In this document: positions 27,383-35,811 of the stretch, in pieces | How positions within the stretch are numbered: the stretch's first letter is position 1 | How the letters are laid out: each line of letters begins with the position of its first letter | Translations under genes and position numbers: made by a program | Origin: Amycolatopsis nivea | GTDB taxonomy: Bacteria; Actinomycetota; Actinomycetes; Mycobacteriales; Pseudonocardiaceae | DNA: 64,000 nucleotides | Reading direction: 5' to 3' | Assembly: GCF_004522235.1 (NCBI RefSeq) | Contig: NZ_SDLT01000015.1 | Span: 16,058 to 80,057 of the forward strand | Notes under the pieces: model-generated | Databases searched by the model: none | What the model was told of the DNA's origin: nothing | What the model saw: only the letters and a program-made list of their open reading frames with translations

Positions 27383-27425
27383 CGGCGGTTTCCGGCCGCT
27401 GCGGGCCGGGTGTGCTTTTCGGTGC

Positions 27426-27455
27426 GGGGCGGGGATTCGGAGGGATCCCCGCCCC
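27426..27455 (+). terminator. Hairpin after galE
   Basis: Perfect 11-base stem GGGGCGGGGAT/ATCCCCGCCCC with an 8-base loop, 44 bases after the galE stop. It has no U tract, as is common for actinobacterial terminators. Confidence 0.7.
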
Positions 27456-27889
27456 GGCATCGTTGCGGCGAGCATTGTTCGGGCACACCGACGCCGGACG
27501 CCGAAAGTCCACTTAGGACTCACCGGTGCCACGGCAACGGTGGGTGACGCGGACGGAATTCGGCTCGCCCGCTTCCATCACGGGCCGCAAGGTTCCGCAC
27601 CGCGCGTAACGGGCCAGGCGGAATCCGCCGCGGGTGGCGGAGTTCGGATCCATGCGACCGCTGGTCCGCGCGATGGAGTGCCAAACGGAAGACGACTCAA
27701 GCGCTTTCACCGGGCATGGTGAGGTTTCGCCTGCATCCGACCGCCGCCCCGCACCGCGCGCAACGAGCACCACGCAGTCCGGCTCGACCGAAGCCATTCC
27801 GGCGCACTGCCAGGAAGCCTCATCCCGTCACCGTGGCGGTCAAACCATGGCTCACCGCGGCTGGCGAGGAAATCGGGCTCCGGCAACCG
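27456..27889. other. Gene-poor spacer after galE
   Basis: About 430 bases without a convincing gene. The best candidate is a 94-codon minus-strand frame at 27513-27797 whose third-position GC is about 75 percent, well below its neighbours, with no ribosome binding site. I see no repeat or RNA fold of note besides the galE hairpin just upstream. Confidence 0.5.
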
Positions 27890-29002
27890 TCATCTCATCC
27901 CCCTCGGCGGCCCCGATCTTCGCCCCTGGCCAGGATCCTCGGCGCTCCCCGGCTCCGGCGGCGGGGTCAGACCGAGATCAGCCGCCGTGCTGAAGTCGGC
28001 TAGGCCGGTCAGTTTCGCTGGGTCCGTGCCGATGTTCCAGGCAGTCTGCAGCAGTTGCGCCACCAAATGCTCCGGATCGGCTTCCACGGCGTTCGCCAGT
28101 GCCATCCCGGCTAGTGCGCCTTCCCCGCACATCAAGGCGGTATAGCCGAGATGCAGTGCGGCTTCGGCTCGGTGCGGCGGGGGCAGTTCGCGGACCAGCG
28201 TCAGCCATACCTCCTCCACCTCGCGGGTCAGCGACGTGTGCGGCGGGACCGCGAGGGCCATGCAGGCGTCGCGGATCGGGGTGAGCATCAGCGCGTGGGC
28301 GAGCCGCACCGCTTGGTCGTCGTCGGGAGGGCCTTCGCCGTGGCGTTGGCGGAGGAATGCGGCGCGGAGTTCGGTTACCGCGGCGTCCAGGACGTCGCTC
28401 GCTGACATGTCCGGGCCGCACAACGGTTCTGGGGACGCCGCCAGCAAGTCGGCGCGACGGGCGATCGCTTCCGGGGAGCGGGGTTCCAGCACCGCGGCCA
28501 GTTCTTCGCGGCTGCGGAAGACGACGAAGCCAGCCTCGGTGGTCGCGGCGGCGAGGACGGTTTCCTGCGGATCTGGCAGCACACCGCCGCAGTCCGGGTC
28601 CCGGTAGCACAACCATGGCGCGCCGGGTTCGATCTCGGGGGTCCACAGTGCGTGGAACAGGCGAAGGTTGTGCCGTGCCAGGCCGCGTTCCAGTTCGGCT
28701 GCGAGTGTCTGGTGGGGTGGGCCGTTTTCGTCTGCTGAACCGCCGACGATGACGGCGGTGACACCGTTGTGCTCGGGGTCGTCGAAGCGTGGGATCAGCG
28801 CATCCGCTTGCTGTGCTTGGAGTTCTCGCGGCGGGAGGTCGGCGCGCACCATCAGACCGATCGTCGTGCCGGGGACGCGGTGGCCGAGCAGCACAAGGGA
28901 ATCAGCGGGACGGAAACCGAGGAGGTACGGGAGCGAGGCGATGAGGTCGGCCGGGTTGCTGAGGGTGGCCCGGGAGAGGCCGGGCGGCGTCGAGGTGGTC
29001 AC
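27890..29002 (-). CDS. DUF4192 family protein
   Basis: 370 residues matching the actinobacterial DUF4192 family: N-terminal NPADLIASLPYLLGFRPADSLVLL is its hallmark, followed by VRADLPP, a TAVIVGG strand and an alpha-helical C-terminal half with TPR-like ALHLGYTALMCGEGALAGMALANAV. Function unknown. GTG start is backed by a GTGGAGG ribosome binding site; the frame stays open upstream but without a good start. Two DnaA-box-like sequences lie 50-80 bases upstream. Confidence 0.82.
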   Translation of the reverse strand: MTTSTPPGLSRATLSNPADLIASLPYLLGFRPADSLVLLGHRVPGTTIGLMVRADLPPRELQAQQADALIPRFDDPEHNGVTAVIVGGSADENGPPHQTLAAELERGLARHNLRLFHALWTPEIEPGAPWLCYRDPDCGGVLPDPQETVLAAATTEAGFVVFRSREELAAVLEPRSPEAIARRADLLAASPEPLCGPDMSASDVLDAAVTELRAAFLRQRHGEGPPDDDQAVRLAHALMLTPIRDACMALAVPPHTSLTREVEEVWLTLVRELPPPHRAEAALHLGYTALMCGEGALAGMALANAVEADPEHLVAQLLQTAWNIGTDPAKLTGLADFSTAADLGLTPPPEPGSAEDPGQGRRSGPPRGMR

Positions 29003-29052
29003 GCCTCCACTCTGCGCCGCGCACAAGCGAATCGGGGCTGGCAAAGCAAATC

Positions 29053-29081
29053 TGTGGACCGCAGCAGGCAGTTGTGGACAA
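29053..29081. promoter_or_regulatory. DnaA-box-like pair upstream of the DUF4192 gene
   Basis: TGTGGACAA at 29073-29081 is the exact reverse complement of the actinobacterial DnaA box TTGTCCACA; TGTGGACCG at 29053 matches 7 of 9. Such sequences can occur by chance in promoters. Confidence 0.3.
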
Positions 29082-29155
29082 CCAGGTCCCAAGCGAGGAG
29101 GACCGAGGGAAATTGTCGGTGCCGTGTGCATCGAAGACGAGCGTCCACAATAGAC

Positions 29156-29191
29156 AAAAATGCTGCCGGAGCCGATCGGGCTCCGGCAGCA
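29156..29191 (-). terminator. Rho-independent terminator of the M23 peptidase gene
   Basis: Perfect 13-base stem (TGCTGCCGGAGCC with its complement) and a 5-base loop, followed on the minus strand by TTTTTGTC. It starts 15 bases after the peptidase stop. One of the few hairpins here with a true U tract. Confidence 0.92.
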
Positions 29192-29205
29192 TTGTCAGAG
29201 GAAAC

Positions 29206-30057
29206 TCAGCCGCAGTGTTCGAACGGGCTCTCGTACGCGGACGAGCCGACCGAACCGCCCCACCTGACGCACGTCGAACCGGCGCTCTTCTTCACCGGGC
29301 CGGCGTAATAGGTGAAGTTCCCGGAATCCGTCGCCCTGGTCGAGCCCTTCACCTCCAGGAACGCCGAAACCGGGCTGGCCGTCCCGAGGGAGACCGCCTT
29401 CAGGGTCGTCACGCAGTTCTCTTTGGAGGACGAGTTGTACAGCAGGTACGCGGTGCCCGCTGTCCCCAGCGCCTGCTGGTCGATCACCGAGAAGCCCGAC
29501 CCGCACACCTGCGTCGCCGAGTACGGGTTGCCGCCGCAGCCGTTCTTGCTCGTGAAGTCCTTCTTGCCGTAGTATGGCACCGCGACGCCGTTCAGCACGG
29601 CCTTCTGCGTCACACCGTTCAAGTTCTCCTCGAAATGCAGATGAGGCCCAGTCACGCCGCCGGTCGCGCCCGCTTTGCCGATCTCCTTGCCCTGCCCGAC
29701 GCTCTGGCCCACCGAGACTTCCTGCTCGGACAGGTGCGCGTACCGGGTCCGCCAGCCGCCGCCGTGGTCCAGTTCGATCCAGCGGCCGTAGCTGGTGCTG
29801 CCCTCGTTCGCGACGCGGGTGACCGTCCCCGGCGCGGCCGCGAGGACCGGCATGCCGGTGATGCCGGACTTCTGGAAGTCGACCGAGTTGGCCGGGTTGT
29901 GGCCGCTGAAGGTCGCCGCGGTGACCGTGACGCCGCATTTGAACGGCACCTGGAAGTTGGGGGCCGCGGACGCCGTCGACTGGGCGGCGAGCGTCAGGCC
30001 GCACGCGGGCAAGGCCACCGCGGCCGCGACCGCCGCGAACCGTCTCAATCTGGACAT
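29206..30057 (-). CDS. Secreted M23 family metallopeptidase
   Basis: 283 residues with a signal peptide (about 1-32, ending STASAA). The LytM/M23 domain spans about 45-165: first zinc His and Asp in SGHNPANSVDF, and the second pair in GPHLHFEE. These enzymes cut peptidoglycan crosslinks or secreted protein targets. The C-terminal 110 residues form a Cys-containing extra domain (CGGNPYSATQVCGSG). ATG start with AGGAGGT ribosome binding site. Confidence 0.9.
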   Translation of the reverse strand: MSRLRRFAAVAAAVALPACGLTLAAQSTASAAPNFQVPFKCGVTVTAATFSGHNPANSVDFQKSGITGMPVLAAAPGTVTRVANEGSTSYGRWIELDHGGGWRTRYAHLSEQEVSVGQSVGQGKEIGKAGATGGVTGPHLHFEENLNGVTQKAVLNGVAVPYYGKKDFTSKNGCGGNPYSATQVCGSGFSVIDQQALGTAGTAYLLYNSSSKENCVTTLKAVSLGTASPVSAFLEVKGSTRATDSGNFTYYAGPVKKSAGSTCVRWGGSVGSSAYESPFEHCG

Positions 30058-30148
30058 GGGGCGTACCTCCTGGTGGGGGAAATGTCCGAGCGCCTCCAGC
30101 CAAGCCCGAGCCAGTACATTTTCCGTACAAGACGACTCGGGAGGGCCC

Positions 30149-31285
30149 ATGGGCACACCGGCGGCCTCGCTCGCGAAGGCGCGGCGGCGGTTCGAGGGCG
30201 CCGACTGGGTGCGCTGGGGCGTGCTCGCCGTGCCGGCCCTGTTCGCGATCCCGAACGCGCGCCCCTGGTCGTGGCCGCTGATCGGGCTGGTCCTCGTCCT
30301 GTCCGTCCCGGCGCTCTGGCTCACCCGCGAGTCGCGGCCGCGCTGGCTGATGCCCGCGACCATGATCGCCGTCGTCGCGGCGGCGGGCGCGCTCTGGATC
30401 CTGCAGCCGGGCAGCTGGACCTCGACGACGATGTTCGGCGCGACCTTCTACGCCCTGCGCGTCTCCGGCCGGATCGCGGCGGCGATCTCGCTCGCCGCGG
30501 CTTCGGCGACGATCCTCACCTGGTCGATCGTCTACGACCTCGACTGGCTGAACGCTGTCGCGCTCTTCGCGATCCTCGTCGTGATGGTGCTGCTCGCCGC
30601 CAACCGCCGGAGCCGCGCGGAACGGCTGGAGCAGACCGAGCTCGCGCTCGCCAGGGCCCAGACCGCCAGCGAGGAGCACGCCCGCGCGGCCGCCCTCGCC
30701 GAACGCACGCGCATCGCTCGCGAGTTGCACGACGTCCTCGCGCACTCGCTCGCCGGTCTCGCGCTCAACCTTCAGGGCGCACGCCTGATGATGGTCCGCG
30801 ACGGTGCGAGCGAAGAGTCTCTCGCGCAGATAGAACGCGCGCAGAAGCTGGCGACCGACGGTCTCGCCGAAGCACGCAAGGCTGTCGCTGCGCTGCGCGA
30901 AGACGCCGTACCCGTCGAGCGCTCGGTCTCGGACCTTGTCGCCGCGTACAGGCTCGACACCGGCTCTCGCGCCGACTTCGTGATCGAAGGCGAACCGCGC
31001 GAGCTGGACGCAGCTGTCGGCACGACGCTCGTACGCGCCGTACAAGAAGCCCTCGCCAACTCGCGCAAACACGCCGCAGGTCCCGCTGTAGACGTCACGG
31101 TGGCCTTCAAGAACGAAGAAGTCGACTTAACGATCATCGACCACCAGGGCCGCCGTCCGCCGGAGCCGCCGTCGCCGGGATACGGTTTGCGAGGCATGGG
31201 CGAACGGGTCGCGCTGTTGAACGGGAAGCTCGAATGCGGCCCTGGGGAGGACGGATGGCGGATTCACCTGACGGTGCCGGCGTGA
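30149..31285 (+). CDS. Two-component sensor histidine kinase, NarL/DesK class
   Basis: 378 residues. Five or so membrane helices (about 20-145), a linker helix, then the HisKA_3 dimerisation box ARELHDVLAHSLAGLAL with phospho-His at about 195, and a HATPase domain with EALANSRKHA and YGLRGMGERV. Membrane-embedded sensors of this type detect envelope or lipid state. Start ATG with GGGAGG upstream. Overlaps the response regulator gene by 31 bases. Confidence 0.9.
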   Translation: MGTPAASLAKARRRFEGADWVRWGVLAVPALFAIPNARPWSWPLIGLVLVLSVPALWLTRESRPRWLMPATMIAVVAAAGALWILQPGSWTSTTMFGATFYALRVSGRIAAAISLAAASATILTWSIVYDLDWLNAVALFAILVVMVLLAANRRSRAERLEQTELALARAQTASEEHARAAALAERTRIARELHDVLAHSLAGLALNLQGARLMMVRDGASEESLAQIERAQKLATDGLAEARKAVAALREDAVPVERSVSDLVAAYRLDTGSRADFVIEGEPRELDAAVGTTLVRAVQEALANSRKHAAGPAVDVTVAFKNEEVDLTIIDHQGRRPPEPPSPGYGLRGMGERVALLNGKLECGPGEDGWRIHLTVPA

Positions 31286-31923
31286 CGCTGCGCGTGGTGC
31301 TGGCCGATGATCAGGCTGTAGTGCGCGAAGGTCTCGTCACGCTCCTCGGGCTGCTGCCCGGCATCGAGGTGGTAGGCGCGGCCGTAGACGGCGTACAGGC
31401 TCTCGAGCTGGTCGCCGAGCATCAGCCGGACGTACTGCTCGTCGACCTGCGCATGCCGCACCGCGACGGCGTCGAGACGACTGAACTGGTGCGCGCGCAG
31501 CATCCGAAGACCGAAGTCGTCGTCCTCACCACCTACGCCGACGACGACTCCCTGCTCGCCGCGCTCAAAGCCGGCGCGCGCGGGTTCCTCACCAAGGACG
31601 CCGACGCCGAAGCGATCGCCCGCGCCCTCCGCTCAGCGGCCGCTGGTCAGTCCACTGTGGACGGCGCGCTCCAGCAACGGCTGGTAGCCGCCGCGACGAG
31701 CCGCGCACCGGTCCGCACGAAGGAGCTGGAAGGCCTCACCGCGCGCGAAGTCGAAGTGTTGCGGCTGATCGCGGCCGGTCTGTCGAACACGGAGATCGCG
31801 CGCACCCTCGTGGTCAGCGAGGCGACGGTGAAGACGCACGTCAACCACCTGTTCTCCAAGGCGGGCCTGCGCGACCGCGCGCAGGCCGTCGCCTTCGCCT
31901 ACCGCGCCGGGATCGCCGAGTAG
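31255..31923 (+). CDS. Response regulator, NarL/LuxR family
   Basis: 222 residues: receiver domain with acidic pair ADD, phospho-Asp in LLVDLRMPHRDG, and Lys in LTKDADA; C-terminal LuxR-type helix-turn-helix LTAREVEVLRLIAAGLSNTEIA. ATG at 31255 is preceded by GGGGAGG at short spacing; a GTG at 31282 that overlaps the kinase stop as GTGA is an alternative and would remove nine residues. Partner of the kinase upstream. Its 3' end overlaps the opposing peptidase gene by 25 bases. Confidence 0.9.
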   Translation: MADSPDGAGVTLRVVLADDQAVVREGLVTLLGLLPGIEVVGAAVDGVQALELVAEHQPDVLLVDLRMPHRDGVETTELVRAQHPKTEVVVLTTYADDDSLLAALKAGARGFLTKDADAEAIARALRSAAAGQSTVDGALQQRLVAAATSRAPVRTKELEGLTAREVEVLRLIAAGLSNTEIARTLVVSEATVKTHVNHLFSKAGLRDRAQAVAFAYRAGIAE

Positions 31924-33668
31924 AACGCCTTCTTCCCGCCGACGATCGGCAACGTCACCGTCGTCCCGGTCAAGTCCAGCGACAGCCCGGCACCCGGCTG
32001 CGGCCGCAGCGTGAAGTCGTGATCGCTGGACGCCAGCACGAACTCCAGGCGATGCCCGGCGGCCACGATGTAGTCCTTCGGCATCAGCGAAACCTCGATG
32101 CGGTACCGCTGTCCGGGGGTGATCGGCGACGTGACCGACGGACTGATCCGGTTCTGCGGATCCGTCCAGCCGCGGCTGATCACGTGGGAGGTGCCGTCCG
32201 GCGCGCGGTCAAGCAGCACCGCGGTGACATTCGCGGCCGGACGGTCGAACGACAGCCGAAGCTCGGCCTTCGCGGTGCCGGACAACCGGACCGGCTCCGT
32301 GGTCGCGGAAGTGCGGTAGCGCAAGCGGTTCCCGGACGACGCCGCGTCGGCGAGCTGTTCGATCTTCTTGCTCGCGTCGTCGGCCAGCGTTTCGACGGTC
32401 GGACGGCCGGGCACGGGCTGCCGGTCGAGTGCCCCGGTCGAACGTCCGCCCGGCCACGGGTGCAGCTCGACGTCGGAAGTGCCCGGCGCGGGCCAATCGG
32501 CCTCGTCGACCCACGACTTGTCCTCGCGCTGAATGGTCGCCTTCGGCTCGCGTTCGATGCCGTTGTCGACCCCGTAGAGGTAGTGCGACATCCACTTGTT
32601 CAGCGTCGTGAGCCAGACGTCGCGGCGCAGCGAAATCGGGTCCGCGTGGCCAGATTGGTGCAGCCAGATCTTGTGCTCGACGCCGTGCTTCTTCAGCGCT
32701 TCGTACCAGGTGGCGACCTGCTCGGTCTTCACGTTCCAGTCGTTCAGCCCGTGTACTGCGAGCACCGACGCGTGCACCTTGCCGACGTCGTTGCGGTAGT
32801 TCCGGACGTCCCAGAACTTGCTGTAGTCCCCCGTCAGCCGGTCCTGCGCGGCGGTGAGGCCGTCGAGCACCGGACGGCAGATCTGCTGGTCAGCGCGCGA
32901 GTAGACGTAACCCGCGAGCACGTCCGTGTCCTCGCCCTGATAGCCGCCGGGTGCCACGACCGCGCCGGCGTTGCGGTAATAGCCGTACCAGCTCGAAATG
33001 GCGGCGATCGGCACGATCGTCTCGAGTCCTTCGACGCCGGTGCTGGCGACCGCGTTGGGCAGTGTGCCGTTGTACGACACGCCCATCATGCCGGTCTTCC
33101 CGGTGCTCCAGCTCGCCGCGACAGACGCTCCGGCCTGGTTGTGCGCGGAAGCGCGGCCGTTCAGCCAGTCGACCACCGAACGCGCGCCGATCGTCTCGTT
33201 CACGTCGCCCGTCGTCGGGCAGCCGGTGGACAACCCGGTGCCGAGGGATTCGCCGTACACGACAGCGAATCCGCGCGCGGTGAAGTAGTTCTGGTAGCTC
33301 CAACCGATCGGTGCCGCGACGTGCGGGCCCGGCACGTACAGCTCGGTGTCGACGTTGTGGTTGGGTACGTCGTTGCCGCCTGCGAAGTACGGGCTCGCTT
33401 CGTACACGACCGGCACCTTCATGCCCTGCTCCGTGGCGCGCGGACGCACCACTTGCGCGTGTACGAGGTCAGGCTTGCCGTCGTGGTCACTGTCGACGGG
33501 CGCGGTGACCCAGACGTCTTCGCGGATGACGTCAGCCGGATCGAAGACCGGCTGCGCCTGACCGTCGGTGAAAACCGGCGCTGGCGGCGAAGCAGCTTCA
33601 GCGACCGCGGGCACGGACAATGTGGCCACTGCGACGAAAACGGCAGCGACCCGAGCGGCAACTCCCAC
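31899..33668 (-). CDS. Secreted X-Pro dipeptidyl-peptidase (S15)
   Basis: 589 residues; signal peptide of about 25 residues (ending AVAEA). Alpha/beta hydrolase with nucleophile elbow MMGVSYNGTLP, Asp in HGLNDWNVK and His in HQSGHADP, then a C-terminal jelly-roll domain (from about 395) typical of PepX_C. Removes X-Pro dipeptides outside the cell. GTG start chosen for its GGGGG ribosome binding site and because the signal peptide begins there; a TTG 19 codons upstream is less likely. Confidence 0.9.
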   Translation of the reverse strand: MGVAARVAAVFVAVATLSVPAVAEAASPPAPVFTDGQAQPVFDPADVIREDVWVTAPVDSDHDGKPDLVHAQVVRPRATEQGMKVPVVYEASPYFAGGNDVPNHNVDTELYVPGPHVAAPIGWSYQNYFTARGFAVVYGESLGTGLSTGCPTTGDVNETIGARSVVDWLNGRASAHNQAGASVAASWSTGKTGMMGVSYNGTLPNAVASTGVEGLETIVPIAAISSWYGYYRNAGAVVAPGGYQGEDTDVLAGYVYSRADQQICRPVLDGLTAAQDRLTGDYSKFWDVRNYRNDVGKVHASVLAVHGLNDWNVKTEQVATWYEALKKHGVEHKIWLHQSGHADPISLRRDVWLTTLNKWMSHYLYGVDNGIEREPKATIQREDKSWVDEADWPAPGTSDVELHPWPGGRSTGALDRQPVPGRPTVETLADDASKKIEQLADAASSGNRLRYRTSATTEPVRLSGTAKAELRLSFDRPAANVTAVLLDRAPDGTSHVISRGWTDPQNRISPSVTSPITPGQRYRIEVSLMPKDYIVAAGHRLEFVLASSDHDFTLRPQPGAGLSLDLTGTTVTLPIVGGKKAFYSAIPAR

Positions 33669-33740
33669 CAGAACCCCCAAGCTGGACGAAGCAGGCGAGC
33701 AAGTTGAGAGTTCCGTCAACCGCAACTCGCGTCAACCGAC

Positions 33741-33746
33741 TAACGT
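33741..33746 (+). promoter_or_regulatory. -10 element for the DUF4139 gene
   Basis: TAACGT, 7 bases, then ATG at 33754. Leaderless-type promoter in the gap divergent from the S15 peptidase gene. Confidence 0.6.
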
Positions 33747-33753
33747 CGGAGCC

Positions 33754-35277
33754 ATGGACGCACCGATAGTCACGGTCACGGTCTATCCGCAGCACGCGCG
33801 CGTCACCCGCCGCTGTCAAGTCACTCCGGCCGACGGGTCCCGCGTAGAGATCACGGGTCTCCCCCTGTCGCTTGACGCTGCTTCAGTGCGCGTCAGCGGC
33901 GCGGGCGACGCGTTGGTCACGGGCGTCGACGTCGCGTACGCGCAACACGCTGCGCCTGCGGACCCAACGCTGCGCGCGCTCGTGGAGCAGCGTCGCGCGG
34001 ACCAAGCGACTGTCGACGAGGTTGCGGACGACGAGAGCGCAGCGGCGGCGCGCGTCGACCTGTTGACGGGCGTCTCGCGACGCAGCGGAGCAAGCTTCGC
34101 GAAGGCGTTGGCTGGCGGCGACGCGGAACCGGGGCGTGTCCAGGAAGTGAGCGAAGCGCTCAGCACGCAATTAGCCGCAGCGCTCAAGCAACGTCGCGCG
34201 CTCGCCACGAGGCTGGAACGGCTGCGCGAAGACCTCGCCGCGCTAGACCGCCAGATCGAAACTCGCAGCGCACAGTCCGAACAGGACAGTTCGACCATCG
34301 TCGTGGAGCTGGAATCCCCTGCCACCGCGGAAATCGAACTGTCCTATGTGGTCCCCGGCGCGCGCTGGGAACCCGGGTACGACGTGCGGGTGCGCGGCAC
34401 CGACGTCACCGTCACCTCGTACGGGCTGGTCAGCCAGCACACCGGCGAGGACTGGCCGGAGTGCGAGCTGACGCTGTCCACCGCGCGCCCGGCGAACACC
34501 GTCGTGATCCCGGAACTCCAGCCCTGGTACCTGGATCGGCAGCAGCCGGAACGGCGCTCGATGGTGCCGCCCGCACCCGCCGCGATGGCGGCCTACGGCG
34601 GTGCCGCACCCGCCGGTCGGGACGGCTTCGCCGCGCACCTCTCCGAAGTCGAGCAGGGCGCCACCGCGGTCACCTTCCGGCCCGCCCGCCCGGTCGCGAT
34701 CCCGTCCGGCGCGCAAGGTCACCGGACGACGCTCGCGCAGCTGGACTTCACCGCGGAACTGGACTACGTCACCGCGCCGACGCAGGCCGAAGAGGCGTAT
34801 CTGCGCGCGAAGGTGGTCAACACCGGCGAGCACACGCTCCGCGCCGGTCGCGCCGCGGTGTTCCACGAAGCCGAATTCGTCGGCAGCACGCAGCTGGAAC
34901 TCTGGGCTCCCGGCGAGGAACGCGAACTCGCGCTGGGCGTCGACGACCGGATCCGCGTCGAACGCGAACTGGTGAAGCGCAGCGCCAGCAAGGCGACGTT
35001 CTCCGCGCAACGCCGCCGCGAAGCCGATTACCAGACGACGGTGACCAACCACAGCCCCCGCGAAGCCGTGGTGGCCGTGCTCGACCAGGCCCCGGTCTCG
35101 CGGGACGACGCGATCACCGTGCGGGACCTGCGGCTCAGCCCGGAGCCGGTCGAGCGCACCGAGCTGGGCCAGTTCACCTGGCGGCTCACGATCGCGCCCG
35201 GGGCGTCCGCGACGGTCTCTCTCGGCTACCGGGTGGACGTCGCGAAGGGCGTCGAACTCAGCGGCTGGCGCGAGTGA
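33754..35277 (+). CDS. Mucoidy inhibitor MuiA-like protein (DUF4140/DUF4139)
   Basis: 507 residues. N-terminal DUF4140 (VTVYPQHARVTRRCQV), a coiled-coil stretch (about 75-185), then the DUF4139 beta-sandwich (ELSYVVPGARWEPGYDVRV, LRAKVVNTGEHTLRAGRAAVFHE) to the end. There is no signal peptide. The family name comes from a plasmid-borne inhibitor of mucoidy; its biochemical role is unknown. Codon usage in the first 150 codons has more Ala/Arg GCG and CGC runs than the rest. Confidence 0.85.
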   Translation: MDAPIVTVTVYPQHARVTRRCQVTPADGSRVEITGLPLSLDAASVRVSGAGDALVTGVDVAYAQHAAPADPTLRALVEQRRADQATVDEVADDESAAAARVDLLTGVSRRSGASFAKALAGGDAEPGRVQEVSEALSTQLAAALKQRRALATRLERLREDLAALDRQIETRSAQSEQDSSTIVVELESPATAEIELSYVVPGARWEPGYDVRVRGTDVTVTSYGLVSQHTGEDWPECELTLSTARPANTVVIPELQPWYLDRQQPERRSMVPPAPAAMAAYGGAAPAGRDGFAAHLSEVEQGATAVTFRPARPVAIPSGAQGHRTTLAQLDFTAELDYVTAPTQAEEAYLRAKVVNTGEHTLRAGRAAVFHEAEFVGSTQLELWAPGEERELALGVDDRIRVERELVKRSASKATFSAQRRREADYQTTVTNHSPREAVVAVLDQAPVSRDDAITVRDLRLSPEPVERTELGQFTWRLTIAPGASATVSLGYRVDVAKGVELSGWRE

Positions 35278-35281
35278 GCGC

Positions 35282-35713
35282 TCAGCCCTGCGAGATGTAG
35301 GCCTCCAGCTGTTCCTGGCTCTGTTCCAGCTGCTCCATCCGGATTTTCACCACGTCGCCGATGCTCACGATGCCGGCGAGGCGCCCGCCGTCGAGCACCG
35401 GCACGTGCCGGATCCGCCGTTCGGTCATCACGACGCTGAGCTGGTCCACCGGATCGTCCGGGGTGCAGCTGGCGACCATGGTGGTCATGATGTCCGCGAC
35501 CGGCCCTTGCAGGACGGCGGGCCCGTGGTCGTTGAGCTTGCGCACGACGTCGCGTTCGGACACGATCCCGGCGATCCCGCCCTCGGCGTCCACGACGACC
35601 ATCGCGCCGACGTTGTGCCGGGCGAGTCCCGCCAGCAGCTCGGCGACCGTCGTCCCCGGCGACACAGTGGCGACCGTCGCGCCCTTGCGCTGAAGCACAT
35701 CCGCAATCCGCAT
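35282..35713 (-). CDS. CBS-domain pair protein
   Basis: 143 residues comprising two CBS motifs (about 8-60 and 72-125: GAMVVVDAEGGIAGIVSERDVVR and IRHVPVLDGGRLAGIVSIGDVVK). Such stand-alone pairs bind AMP, ATP or NADH and often respond to energy stress or hypoxia. GAGGAGAGGG lies upstream of the ATG. Convergent to the DUF4139 gene with only four bases between stops. Confidence 0.9.
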   Translation of the reverse strand: MRIADVLQRKGATVATVSPGTTVAELLAGLARHNVGAMVVVDAEGGIAGIVSERDVVRKLNDHGPAVLQGPVADIMTTMVASCTPDDPVDQLSVVMTERRIRHVPVLDGGRLAGIVSIGDVVKIRMEQLEQSQEQLEAYISQG

Positions 35714-35811
35714 GGCGATGCCCTCTCCTCGGTGAGTCGGGTCACATCAGGTTAGGGCCCCGGTGCCGACTGCGAAAGTCCAGCGGGACGCGTCCGTTCG
35801 TGGTAACGGGC

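Noticed and set aside
27513..27797. 94-codon minus-strand open frame with two Cys-containing ends
   Set aside because: Third-position GC near 75 percent, no ribosome binding site, no promoter signature and no recognisable domain; open frames of this size are common by chance at this GC content.
29053..29081. DnaA boxes near 29 kb as a replication origin
   Set aside because: Only one exact box, no AT-rich unwinding region and no dnaA/dnaN/gyr genes nearby.
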